Shown here one piece after another: positions 39,492-46,991 of a DNA stretch of 64,000 nt. The position numbers and the translations under genes are program-made. The DNA is from Agrobacterium rubi TR3 = NBRC 13261 (lineage in GTDB: Bacteria; Pseudomonadota; Alphaproteobacteria; Rhizobiales; Rhizobiaceae). The stretch spans positions 124,001 to 188,000 of the forward strand of contig NZ_BBJU01000024.1 of NCBI RefSeq assembly GCF_000739935.1. Reading direction: 5' to 3'. The notes under the pieces were generated by a model that saw nothing but the letters and a program-made list of their open reading frames with translations, searched no databases and had not been told where the DNA came from. Numbering within the stretch: position 1 is the stretch's first letter; the number at the start of each line of letters is the position of its first letter.

Positions 39492-39734
39492 ATGGCAAAA
39501 GTCGTCGTCAAAAAGCTTAATGGCCCTAAGTCCGGAGTGCGTGGCAAAGCGGTTACGGAGAAACGGGTTCGGGATTCGAGCAGCGGGCAGTTCGTCACTG
39601 TGCGGACGATCGACGCAAAAAGCCAAACTTTCGGGCAAGATCTTACCTATGTCTTCAGCAGGAATGTCGCCAAGGCCCGCCGTGATAATAAGGCCGTGAC
39701 TGGCGTTGTCGATCGTGCGCCTGAAAAAGCTTGA
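39492..39734 (+). CDS. Small basic protein upstream of zeta toxin, putative antitoxin
   Basis: This 80-residue protein is basic in its N-terminal half (MAKVVVKKLNGPKSGVRGKA). ATG 39492 follows TTGGAGC. The toxin gene starts inside its 3' end (29-nt overlap), the usual order for an antitoxin. No DNA-binding fold is obvious. The antitoxin role is inferred from position. Confidence 0.65.
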   Translation: MAKVVVKKLNGPKSGVRGKAVTEKRVRDSSSGQFVTVRTIDAKSQTFGQDLTYVFSRNVAKARRDNKAVTGVVDRAPEKA

Positions 39735-40326
39735 GCAGCCCGTCTTTCTGATTGTTGCTGGCCCGAACGGATCCGGTAAGAGCAGCGTCTACGCAAATGC
39801 GGATCTCGAGTTGGAAGGGCGCTCCGTATGGATCGTCAACCCCGATCTTCTCGCCGGCCGGATCAGTGAGGTAGAAAACAAACCACTTCCGGAAGCCAAC
39901 TTGGTTGCTGTTCAGCGCATTGAGGCCTGGATTCAGTCATCGATATCCGTTCATAAGACGATCGGGGTAGAGACCGTTTTATCGACGGATAAGTACCGCC
40001 GTCTGGTTGAGGCGGCTGAAGCCGTGGGATTTGCCATCTGGCTTTTCTACACCGTTTTGGACAGCCCGGAGCGGTCGATCGAACGTATCAAACTTCGCGT
40101 TGCGAAGGGTGGACACGACGTTCCGGCTGATAAAGTGCGTGCCCGTTACGCAAGATCGCTCGATCAACTTCCGTGGTTTCTCGAACGAGCTGACAGAGCC
40201 TGGATTTGGGACAATAGCGGTGCGACGCCCAAGCTGATCGGCGAAAAACAGGATGGTGTGATCGGCCTTGATGAGAATGCTCTCGCCGTCGTCGCTTCAG
40301 CTGTGAAATCCATCGCGACCGAGTGA
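39706..40326 (+). CDS. Zeta-toxin-family kinase
   Basis: This 206-residue protein has the zeta-toxin/ATPase P-loop GPNGSGKSSVYAN near residue 20 and the following WIVNPDLLAGRI, ETVLSTDKYRR and FYTVLDSPERSIERIK segments typical of the family. Zeta toxins phosphorylate UDP-N-acetylglucosamine and block cell-wall synthesis. Starts are non-ATG: TTG 39706 or GTG 39715. It forms a likely addiction module with the gene upstream. Confidence 0.8.
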   Translation: MSIVRLKKLEQPVFLIVAGPNGSGKSSVYANADLELEGRSVWIVNPDLLAGRISEVENKPLPEANLVAVQRIEAWIQSSISVHKTIGVETVLSTDKYRRLVEAAEAVGFAIWLFYTVLDSPERSIERIKLRVAKGGHDVPADKVRARYARSLDQLPWFLERADRAWIWDNSGATPKLIGEKQDGVIGLDENALAVVASAVKSIATE

Positions 40327-40381
40327 TGAAATGGGCTCGATGCCCACCTCCGGCTTCACCATGTGAGAAAAAGACGAAAAA

Positions 40382-40407
40382 GAGCCCCGCCTTGTCGAGC
40401 GGAGCTC
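40382..40407 (-). terminator. Rho-independent terminator of DUF736 copy 2
   Basis: On the minus strand, GAGCTCCGC and GCGGGGCTC-type arms form a stem followed by TTTTTCG and a second T-run, 10 nt past the DUF736 stop. It also lies downstream of the zeta-toxin gene. Confidence 0.78.
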
Positions 40408-40417
40408 CTCTGGGTGC

Positions 40418-40735
40418 TCAGGCCTCCCGCTTCGGGCGGTTCCAGATGAGGGCGTATTCGCCTTCCTTCTCGCCCGGCCAAAGGGCTGCGGTGATCGGGG
40501 CATTGAAGCTCGGGTCGTCGAGCTTGACGGAGATGAAGGGCTCGCCGTCGTTGGAGACCTTGTTCCAACCCGCGCCGACCTCGACGCCGTTGCCGGCGGT
40601 GATGCGGAAGTCCGGAGCGTCGCGCGAGACGCGCTCGATGGGGTTCAGGCGGGCCTTCATGCTGACGGTGAGCGTGCGCACGTTGCCGATGATGGAGTTG
40701 TTGCCGTTGGTGGTGAATTCGCCGATGACTGCCAT
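40418..40735 (-). CDS. DUF736-family protein, copy 2
   Basis: This 105-residue protein is almost identical to copy 1, starting MAVIGEFTTNGNN. The same leader blocks and palindrome lie upstream. Keeping two copies may reflect a recombination that captured the block between them. Confidence 0.88.
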   Translation of the reverse strand: MAVIGEFTTNGNNSIIGNVRTLTVSMKARLNPIERVSRDAPDFRITAGNGVEVGAGWNKVSNDGEPFISVKLDDPSFNAPITAALWPGEKEGEYALIWNRPKREA

Positions 40736-41406
40736 TGTCGTGTTCCTTTTCCGGTTTGCTCGGGCCGCGCCCATCGCGTCCTCGATGACGGTGTTAAGAC
40801 CGACGGCGATCGACGCCGCACCGCTGGCGGCCGGAACGAAGTGGAGGACGGCCGGGAGCGGCTTTCTTGGCCCGCGAGGAATGCGAACCTGTTCGCAGGG
40901 GAAGAAAGTTGCGTATGGCCGTTGCGGCCAAGGCGATCGAGACGAAGGCGTCCTTCGGTCACAACAGATTCATCGAGGTCTGCGTGGGTGTGGCCTGTCC
41001 GAACCGGATCGACCACGACATGCCGCGAGACCAATCGTTGAACTCACCACCAGCACGCCGCTGGCACAATCGTTTTCGGGACCATGCTCACACCACGTCA
41101 CGGCTGCGGACCTGCCGTTCCCTTCGACGCCATCGCCGATGGGTGCGTCTGCATTACCGACCGTTCGACATCAGAGCCATCTTCGACTGGATGGTGTCTC
41201 CTCCCAACCGGCAAGGGCCTCCGCTATGCTGCGATCCCCCTTGCCCTCAGCGCCCCACACCGCAACGGCTGGTCGGCATGGAACGTGTCCCCCACTTCAG
41301 AAACTGACTGGGCCGGCGTCTTTCACGGCAGAGTTCCACCATATGGCGGTGCCTCTTCCGCTCCAAATGGAGCGGTCAGCCGTTACCGCAGCGCCGGAAG
41401 GCTGCC
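40736..41406. other. DUF736 copy 2 upstream region and unassigned DNA
   Basis: Up to 41151 this is the repeated upstream region. The remaining ~250 bp contains open frames without recognisable protein and no clear regulatory site. Confidence 0.4.
40882..40897. promoter_or_regulatory. Palindrome upstream of DUF736 copy 2
   Basis: TGCGAAC-CT-GTTCGCA, the counterpart of 36154-36169, with matching changes in both arms. Confidence 0.6.
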
Positions 41407-42345
41407 CTAGACGCCACACATGCCTTCGCATTCGATGGGCCAGAGATCGAGTTGGCCATGATCGGCGGCCGTCGACAGGTCGGCTTCGTCAAGAGGAACA
41501 CATGAGCGATGAAGATAAACTTCGCCACGGATGCGTCGAATGCCGGTCCGCAGCGCTCGATCGACTTTCACCGCGTCTGCCCAGGCTTCCGGATCATGAT
41601 CACGCATGTGGCGCCAGCGTCCGTTATCGTGAAACGGGCATCCGATGCAGGCCGATTTCGGGGGCGTCGGATAATCATGACGGCGCAACCAGGCCAGGCA
41701 ATCGCGCCTGCTCATGCGTTGTTCGATCAACGGCCAACGATTGATCTGCCAGTCCTCGAACGAGGGTTTGATCCGGCTGGCCTCGTCTGTCGAAATGCCA
41801 ATCCACTGCTCCGCGACGGGATGATCAGGTGATCGCTTGCGCGTGAGGCCCAACAATTCCCGGACCTTCCTCCGGATCGGCACGATCTTGTAATCCGCAG
41901 TGCAGGCCCTGCGCATCATGCCGATCGATACGGTCTCGCGCGATGTCGCGCGGGAACCGATCTGGACGAGTTCGCCGTCGTCGTCCTCATCGAGAACCGG
42001 TCGTGCGCTCCCGGCTGGCGTCACGGTTTTTGCAAAAGCCGGAATCGAAGCCCACCGTTTGCCGGCAGCGGCGTCCATGAGATTGTCGCGAATATTGCCG
42101 GCCGAGACGACATGGATCGGGAACGGAACGACATTCGGCGACATCAACCATTCAAGATGATCGTAGACGGCTTTTGGCTCCCAACCAGTATCGGCGAAGA
42201 TCGCGCAATCGGGCATCGGCCCGATCTCACCATGCGCTGCCATCAACGCCATGGTGGTGGACTGGACGCCGGCGCCGAGCGAAAGCGCCCGCAGCCGGAT
42301 CGGGGAGGACGCGCCATCCCCGGTAAAGTTCGACACCTGGAGCAT
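41407..42345 (-). CDS. PP-loop (PAPS-reductase/adenine nucleotide alpha-hydrolase-like) protein
   Basis: This 312-residue protein has an early PP-loop-like motif ALSLGAGVQSTTMALMAA, then CAIFADTGWEP, RRACTADYKI and the cysteine motif SACIGCPFHDNGRW. Such proteins occur on phages and plasmids and are relatives of PAPS reductase and DndC. Their substrate is unknown; nucleotide or DNA sulfur chemistry is possible. It is coupled to the ArdC gene by a one-base stop-start overlap (TGATG). Confidence 0.75.
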   Translation of the reverse strand: MLQVSNFTGDGASSPIRLRALSLGAGVQSTTMALMAAHGEIGPMPDCAIFADTGWEPKAVYDHLEWLMSPNVVPFPIHVVSAGNIRDNLMDAAAGKRWASIPAFAKTVTPAGSARPVLDEDDDGELVQIGSRATSRETVSIGMMRRACTADYKIVPIRRKVRELLGLTRKRSPDHPVAEQWIGISTDEASRIKPSFEDWQINRWPLIEQRMSRRDCLAWLRRHDYPTPPKSACIGCPFHDNGRWRHMRDHDPEAWADAVKVDRALRTGIRRIRGEVYLHRSCVPLDEADLSTAADHGQLDLWPIECEGMCGV

Positions 42346-43271
42346 CAGGCCGCCTCCTTTCCGGAAGCTGCCTGCGGCTGAAGGTCGTGCAGATAGGCGA
42401 CAGCGCGCTGCGCATGCGCCGCCGCATTGAAGATCGCCCGCTTGTCGGATCCGAGGATTTCGGCCCAACTCTGGATATAGGCGGCATGATCCGGCCGAGG
42501 CTCCAACTCTGGCACGATACCCAGATCGGCGCAGATCATCGCTGCCCCAAGCTCCACCAGCATCTCTTCGAACGCCCTCTCACGGCGATCCTTGTGGTAG
42601 CGGCTCAGGTCCCTGTTCAGTCGGGCGGGACCGCCCGCCCAATGCAAGGTTTCGTGCGCTCTCGTCGCAACGAAAGAGGCCATGTCCCGGAACTGTTCGG
42701 GCCGCGGCAGCTGGATGTGGTCGGAGGCAGGAGAATAATAGGCCTTGTCGCCGCCGTAACGGACGACAGCGCCCGTGTTATCGAAGAAGCGATCGGCATG
42801 CTCGATACGCTCGAGCGGTTTCGCGATCGGTTCGGGGCGACTGTAATAATGATCTGCAAGGCCATCGATTTGATCGCAATTGAAAACTGTATAGGCCTTC
42901 AGGAAGGGAATATTGCGCTCGACCTCTCCGCCGCCCGCGTCCGTCTCGGTTTTGGTGAAGCGGCTGGCATAGACGACGGTCGCGCCGCTCTCGCCCTTGC
43001 GCACGTGAGCGCCGAGTTCGTTTGCCTGGCGCAGCGTCATCCATGTTGACGACATGAAACCACTGGCGACGCTCTCCGACCACAGAAGCAGAACATTGAG
43101 GCCGGTGTAAGCTTGTCCGTTGTGACGAAGCGGCCGGCTCACCCGGCCCGATAGATTGGCCGCACTCCACGGCTGCACCCATGGGCGCACGCCCTTTTCC
43201 AGATCGGCGACGATCCTGTCGGTGATGCGTGCATAGATATCGGTCCGCGTGTTTGCTGTTTTCCTGCTCAT
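42345..43271 (-). CDS. ardC: ArdC-family antirestriction protein
   Basis: This 308-residue protein has the N-terminal ssDNA-binding ArdC domain (TRTDIYARITDRIVADLEKG, RPWVQPWSA, TGLNVLLLW, WMTLRQANELGAHVRKGE) and the C-terminal metallopeptidase-like domain with THETLHWAG (HExxH) and EEMLVELGAAMI. ArdC shields incoming plasmid DNA from type I restriction. ATG 43271 has GGAGG 8-12 nt upstream. It shares leader blocks with the DUF736 genes. Confidence 0.88.
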   Translation of the reverse strand: MSRKTANTRTDIYARITDRIVADLEKGVRPWVQPWSAANLSGRVSRPLRHNGQAYTGLNVLLLWSESVASGFMSSTWMTLRQANELGAHVRKGESGATVVYASRFTKTETDAGGGEVERNIPFLKAYTVFNCDQIDGLADHYYSRPEPIAKPLERIEHADRFFDNTGAVVRYGGDKAYYSPASDHIQLPRPEQFRDMASFVATRAHETLHWAGGPARLNRDLSRYHKDRRERAFEEMLVELGAAMICADLGIVPELEPRPDHAAYIQSWAEILGSDKRAIFNAAAHAQRAVAYLHDLQPQAASGKEAA

Positions 43272-43584
43272 TTCCAAACCTCCGTTTCAGGAGGCCGCGC
43301 CCATCGCGGCCCCGTCGCGGAGGGCCGAAAGCAGGAGCGATCAGGGGGAAGGCGCACCGGAACGGCCGGAACGCCAGTGGAGGACGGCGCAGCCGTTGCG
43401 GCTTGCCGCCGGATCCTGCAGGACCGACGAACGGGACGGGGCAGCGATGTCGCCCCGCGTCTCTTCGTCTTTCCTCTGTTTCCCCATTGAGCTTTACTCC
43501 AACGGCGACACAAAAAATGGCCGCCTCGGAGTGAGACGGCCTCGTCCCGACGAAGGCGGAGCTGGATGCTCCGCCGGAGACGTC
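43272..43584. other. ArdC leader and terminator region
   Basis: This holds the two shared leader blocks (43293-43308 and 43364-43387) and the terminator of the upstream minus-strand gene (43519-43541). No gene was found. Confidence 0.55.
43519..43541 (-). terminator. Rho-independent terminator
   Basis: On the minus strand, GGCCGTCTC-ACTCC-GAGGCGGCC (one mismatch) is followed by ATTTTTT. It lies about 45 nt past the stop of the gene at 43585-44184. Confidence 0.85.
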
Positions 43585-44184
43585 TCAGCCAAGAGCGTCC
43601 ATCTGCGCTGCGGCCGCCTTGCGGTCGAGCGTCTGGCCGGGATTGTCGACCGGCCGATCGAAAGGCTTCCACGCTTCGCCGACAATCTGTTCGTAGGCTG
43701 CGACGGCGCCTTCAGCTGCCAGGCGGAGCGCGTGGGCCTGAATACCCATGTCGGCTGCGAACTCGCGCTTGCGCTGGGCGGCGCTGTCGTAACCGACCGG
43801 GCCATCGATATCCTCGTCGCGAGCGTCCGACGCACCCTTGGCGGTCGCATCGCGTGCTTCGGTGACGGCCTTGCTGTAGAACTGGCCAGCGCCATGGGCC
43901 GATCCGACATAGGCGCCGACGATGCGCTGGAGATGGATCTGCATCGCCCGTTCGCCGAGGCCCTCGGAGAGGCCAGTCGCGGTTTCGACGATAAGGCGCT
44001 CGTGCATGTCGCGGATGCCGTCGCTGTCGAGGATGGCCGTTCCGAAGCTTTCGGCGATCCGGAGCGCCTGCGCTTCATCGGGGCATGTTAGGCGGACCAT
44101 TTCGATCGTGGCGCCCTTGCGGAGCTGCACGACACGGGCGGCAGGGCGAGAAGCTTGACGTGAAGAGGTTGCGGGCTTTGCCAT
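43585..44184 (-). CDS. Conserved plasmid protein of unknown function (199 aa)
   Basis: The protein is helical and alanine-rich and starts MAKPATSSRQASRPAARVVQ; a segment near residue 60 reads MHERLIVETATGLSEGLGER. No domain is recognised. Its leader shares the CCTTTTC-GGTTTGC block with the DUF736 genes, and a 30-bp inverted repeat begins 30 nt upstream. It has its own terminator. Confidence 0.7.
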   Translation of the reverse strand: MAKPATSSRQASRPAARVVQLRKGATIEMVRLTCPDEAQALRIAESFGTAILDSDGIRDMHERLIVETATGLSEGLGERAMQIHLQRIVGAYVGSAHGAGQFYSKAVTEARDATAKGASDARDEDIDGPVGYDSAAQRKREFAADMGIQAHALRLAAEGAVAAYEQIVGEAWKPFDRPVDNPGQTLDRKAAAAQMDALG

Positions 44185-44701
44185 GATGGTTTCCTTTTCG
44201 GTTTGCCCGAAGCGATCGGCCCCTTGGCCGTTCTGTCCTTCGGTGCGGTCGAAAAGAACCGGCGCAAGCCGGGCGGTTCAGGGTCCGGGCAGGCCTGATC
44301 GAGCGAAGCAGGTGGGCGGGCAAGCGGAACCCACGGTTCTGCGAAGCCCGCGTTCCTGTTTTGTCGAGAGCGGCATGACCGGCCGTCCCGCGGCGCGACA
44401 GCGGCCTTGAACCGGACGGGCGCTGGTTCAGACCGCCACGAAACCGAAGGACAGAACGGCCAAGGGGCTGATCCCGGATGCCGAAGCCGGAAAGGAGGTC
44501 ATGCAAAATGCGCGCCAGGCCCGCACCTGCAAGCTGGTCTTTCCATGCTGACGTCACTGGTGCTCCACGTCGCCAGAATGGATCGCCGATATGCCCGATG
44601 TGCCTGTCAGATCACTCTGATTTGCTTGCCCCGCCTTTCCCCGATAGACGCGCATCTGGCGTTACGACCGACCAACAGTATTCGCGAAAGGAACACCGCA
44701 G
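44185..44701. other. Divergent intergenic region bounded in part by a long inverted repeat
   Basis: 517 bp without a supported gene. It includes the inverted repeat 44215-44244 / 44443-44472 and a GC-rich middle. The right end carries the leader of the PhnA-like gene (GCGAAAGGAACACCGCAG before 44702). Confidence 0.5.
44215..44472. repeat. 30-bp inverted repeat enclosing ~200 bp
   Basis: 44215-44244 and 44443-44472 are reverse complements at 29 of 30 positions (core CCTTGGCCGTTCTGTCCTTC). They could be the ends of a small non-autonomous element or the arms of a large stem-loop. No clear target duplication is visible. Confidence 0.75.
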
Positions 44702-45007
44702 ATGAGCGATCATAGCGGCGACGATTATGTCTATGACGAAGCAACCGGAGAATGGCGTCCGGCATCCGAGATTTCCGCCGAAAAAGCAAAAGCCGCAGAA
44801 GTGCGCGACGCCTCCGGCAACGTGCTGGCCGATGGCGACTCCGTCGTGCTGCTCAAGGACCTGAAGGTCAAAGGCGCCGGCCAGACCTTGAAGCAGGGCA
44901 CGGTCATCCGCTCGATCCGGCTGACAGACGATCCGGAAGAGATTGACTGCCGGCATGATGCAATCAAAGGCCTGGTCCTGCGCACCGAGTTCGTGCGCAA
45001 GCGTTGA
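44702..45007 (+). CDS. PhnA/YjdM-like domain protein
   Basis: This 101-residue protein matches the C-terminal PhnA domain: LADGDSVVLLKDLKVKGAG, then LKQGTVIRSIRLTDDPEEID, then HDAIKGLVLRTEFV. The zinc-ribbon N-terminus found in longer members is absent. Despite the name, the family has no proven role in phosphonate use. ATG 44702 has AAAGGAAC upstream. Confidence 0.8.
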   Translation: MSDHSGDDYVYDEATGEWRPASEISAEKAKAAEVRDASGNVLADGDSVVLLKDLKVKGAGQTLKQGTVIRSIRLTDDPEEIDCRHDAIKGLVLRTEFVRKR

Positions 45008-45026
45008 TCAGGGCTGTGCCGATTGC

Positions 45027-45236
45027 TCAAGGTTTCGGCAGCCGATAGCGGTCCAGCCAGGTCGGGCCGTGCGTGTTGCGCAGCTTGCGAAGGATCTGGC
45101 CGTCATCGCAGCGCGCTTCGCCCATCCAGACGGTGTTGAGGATGCGCTTCCATGATCGGCCGTGCCTCGCTGCGTAATGCTGAAGCGCCTTTACCTCCTG
45201 ATCCGTGAGGGACGGAAGCGGTTCATGGCGCTTCAT
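45027..45236 (-). CDS. Small conserved protein (69 aa)
   Basis: The sequence reads MKRHEPLPSLTDQEVKALQH with KILNTVWMGE-like and GPTWLDRYRLPKP segments. It overlaps the upstream gene by 4 nt (ATGA), making it the last gene of a four-gene coupled set. Function is unknown. Confidence 0.68.
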   Translation of the reverse strand: MKRHEPLPSLTDQEVKALQHYAARHGRSWKRILNTVWMGEARCDDGQILRKLRNTHGPTWLDRYRLPKP

Positions 45237-45541
45237 GGTATCGTCTCCTGCAATGCCGCAATCGCGGACTGCTGCCGCATAAGCTTGCGCGCCAGAGCAT
45301 CGATCTCTGGCTGGCGCTGCGCGGTGATCGCCGCAAGATTGGAGCGGTAGCGGGTGAGGAAGGCTTCGGGTTCAGGAGGCCTGACGCGGCGATATCCGTA
45401 TTTGCGCCGTCCAAGCGATGGGATCAGCGCGGTCATCCTGCGAATGATCTGGCGGTCGATCATGTCGAGCTGATGCCGCGTCTGCCGGCACGCTTCTTCC
45501 ATGCGCCGCAATTCCGCCTGTCGATCGATGGACCGGTTCAT
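45233..45541 (-). CDS. Small helical protein (102 aa)
   Basis: The protein is charged and likely coiled-coil (RQAELRRMEEACRQTRHQLD, then LARKLMRQQSAIAALQE). ATG 45541 overlaps the upstream stop by 4 nt. Function is unknown. Confidence 0.65.
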   Translation of the reverse strand: MNRSIDRQAELRRMEEACRQTRHQLDMIDRQIIRRMTALIPSLGRRKYGYRRVRPPEPEAFLTRYRSNLAAITAQRQPEIDALARKLMRQQSAIAALQETIP

Positions 45542-46425
45542 GCCGCCGTCCTCCTCGTCCATGAGGCAAAGCTTGATGGACCGTCGTAGGCTGCGTGGCG
45601 CGCTTCATCGATGATGAAGCCGAAACGGCCCGCTTCGTATTCGGGTGACGGCACGAGAAATCGCCGTTCCTCGCCGCCATGATCGCGCCTGCCTGCGCGC
45701 GTGGCGATTACCTCGGTCATGCCTGGATGATGATCCGATCGAAGTGCCGAGATCACGATCCAGTCGCTGGCGTGCTCGAGCTCGAACGCGCGGCGATCCT
45801 TCACATGAGATTCGCCGTGAGCAAGCACAGTCGCAAAAATCGCCTCCCACGCATCGGGCTCCCAATCCTTTAGCGTCTCGCTGGCGCAACGCTTCTCGAA
45901 GCTGGTGAACAGTTCAGGGAAGGTGTGCGCCACGGCAGCCCAAGCGCAATCCTCCTCGTAGAACCCGTCGTCCGCCCGGAGCAGCGGATGGACCGCGCGG
46001 TTTCGGTCGGCCGAGAGCCTGAAGCCGCCGTGGCTTGCAGTGGAGTGGAATTCGATCCCCTCGGCATAGGTTGTCGAGTGCTGGGCCGAACCCCATGGCG
46101 TATGCACATGGGGGGCGGTATTCCGACGTCCGAGCGCCTGTATTTCGCGCTGATGTTCGGCCTGTTCGAGGACGTGTGCACTAAAAGCCGCCTCATCGGC
46201 GAGTTCGCCGCAATGACCGTAGAAGTCTCCCCGTCGCCACTCGGGAAGCGGACGTCCAATCTTCCAGCCGGTGGCCAGATAATGCCGCCCGGCCTGACCT
46301 GGCAGCATGGCAAAGGCGTGATCGCCGACGCGGGCGACGGGGAACCCTTCGCAGGACAGACCAAAGAAAACCCCCGGAAATCCGGGGGTGCAGTCGGGCA
46401 TGTTCGTGTTGGGAAGATCGATCAT
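45538..46425 (-). CDS. DUF7007-like conserved plasmid protein
   Basis: This 295-residue protein has PGVFFGLSCEGFPVARVGDH near the start, then AEGIEFHSTASHGGFRLSAD and YEEDCAWAAVAHTFPELF, and ends in RHAAYDGPSSFASWTRR. I believe this is the DUF7007 family of rhizobial plasmids, but the name is from memory. It is coupled to both neighbours by ATGA overlaps. Confidence 0.7.
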   Translation of the reverse strand: MIDLPNTNMPDCTPGFPGVFFGLSCEGFPVARVGDHAFAMLPGQAGRHYLATGWKIGRPLPEWRRGDFYGHCGELADEAAFSAHVLEQAEHQREIQALGRRNTAPHVHTPWGSAQHSTTYAEGIEFHSTASHGGFRLSADRNRAVHPLLRADDGFYEEDCAWAAVAHTFPELFTSFEKRCASETLKDWEPDAWEAIFATVLAHGESHVKDRRAFELEHASDWIVISALRSDHHPGMTEVIATRAGRRDHGGEERRFLVPSPEYEAGRFGFIIDEARHAAYDGPSSFASWTRRTAA

Positions 46426-46895
46426 GCGGCAGCCCTCCCTTCCACAACATCGGCGGCGATCTCATCCGCCGTGACGTCCTCGAGAACGGCGAACGGATAG
46501 CCATGGGTGGTCAGCCATTCCTCGGCAGCCTGCCGGCTCGCCGCGAGATGGACGAGCTCGGCGCTGTCGCCAGGGCGGTCGAAGACACGGTAACTGCCGA
46601 CCGCCGGACGTTCGACGATGGTGAACATCAGGCTGGTTTCCAGCGAAAATGTGCGGTGGACGCGGATCGCAATAACACCGCCGCTGCCATAGTCGCCTTC
46701 GTGGAGCGTGAAGCTGGGCGGCAGGCTGATGTTGCCGGCGCCGCGCTCGTCCTGCTTGCGTATCAGCCGGCCTCTGCTGTTGTTGGTCTTCCACGCGGAG
46801 AGCTTTTTGCGATGGCGCTCCGGCGGGCGCGGCTGGCCGTTGGACCACGCCAGAACGGTGCCGATCGGCGCCAGGAATGCGAGATGTGCGGACAT
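46422..46895 (-). CDS. Conserved plasmid protein of unknown function (157 aa)
   Basis: The sequence contains WSNGQPRPPERHRKKLSAWK and SYRVFDRPGDSAELVHLAAS. No domain is recognised. AAGGAGAT lies just upstream of the ATG. It is the first of the four coupled genes and follows the ParB-like gene by about 96 nt. Confidence 0.66.
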   Translation of the reverse strand: MSAHLAFLAPIGTVLAWSNGQPRPPERHRKKLSAWKTNNSRGRLIRKQDERGAGNISLPPSFTLHEGDYGSGGVIAIRVHRTFSLETSLMFTIVERPAVGSYRVFDRPGDSAELVHLAASRQAAEEWLTTHGYPFAVLEDVTADEIAADVVEGRAAA

Positions 46896-46991
46896 GTTGA
46901 TCTCCTTGATCTTTAGAGTTGGAAACGAAGCCGCCGCCAGTGGAAATCACCGGCGGCGCACAATCATTCGGAAGGAGAAGGAGGGACGCGG

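Larger units (their letters stand above)
40418..41151. repeat. ~735-bp direct repeat, copy 2 (carries DUF736 gene)
   Basis: Near-identical partner of 35690-36425. Beyond the upstream boundary (about 41152) the two copies diverge. Confidence 0.88.
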
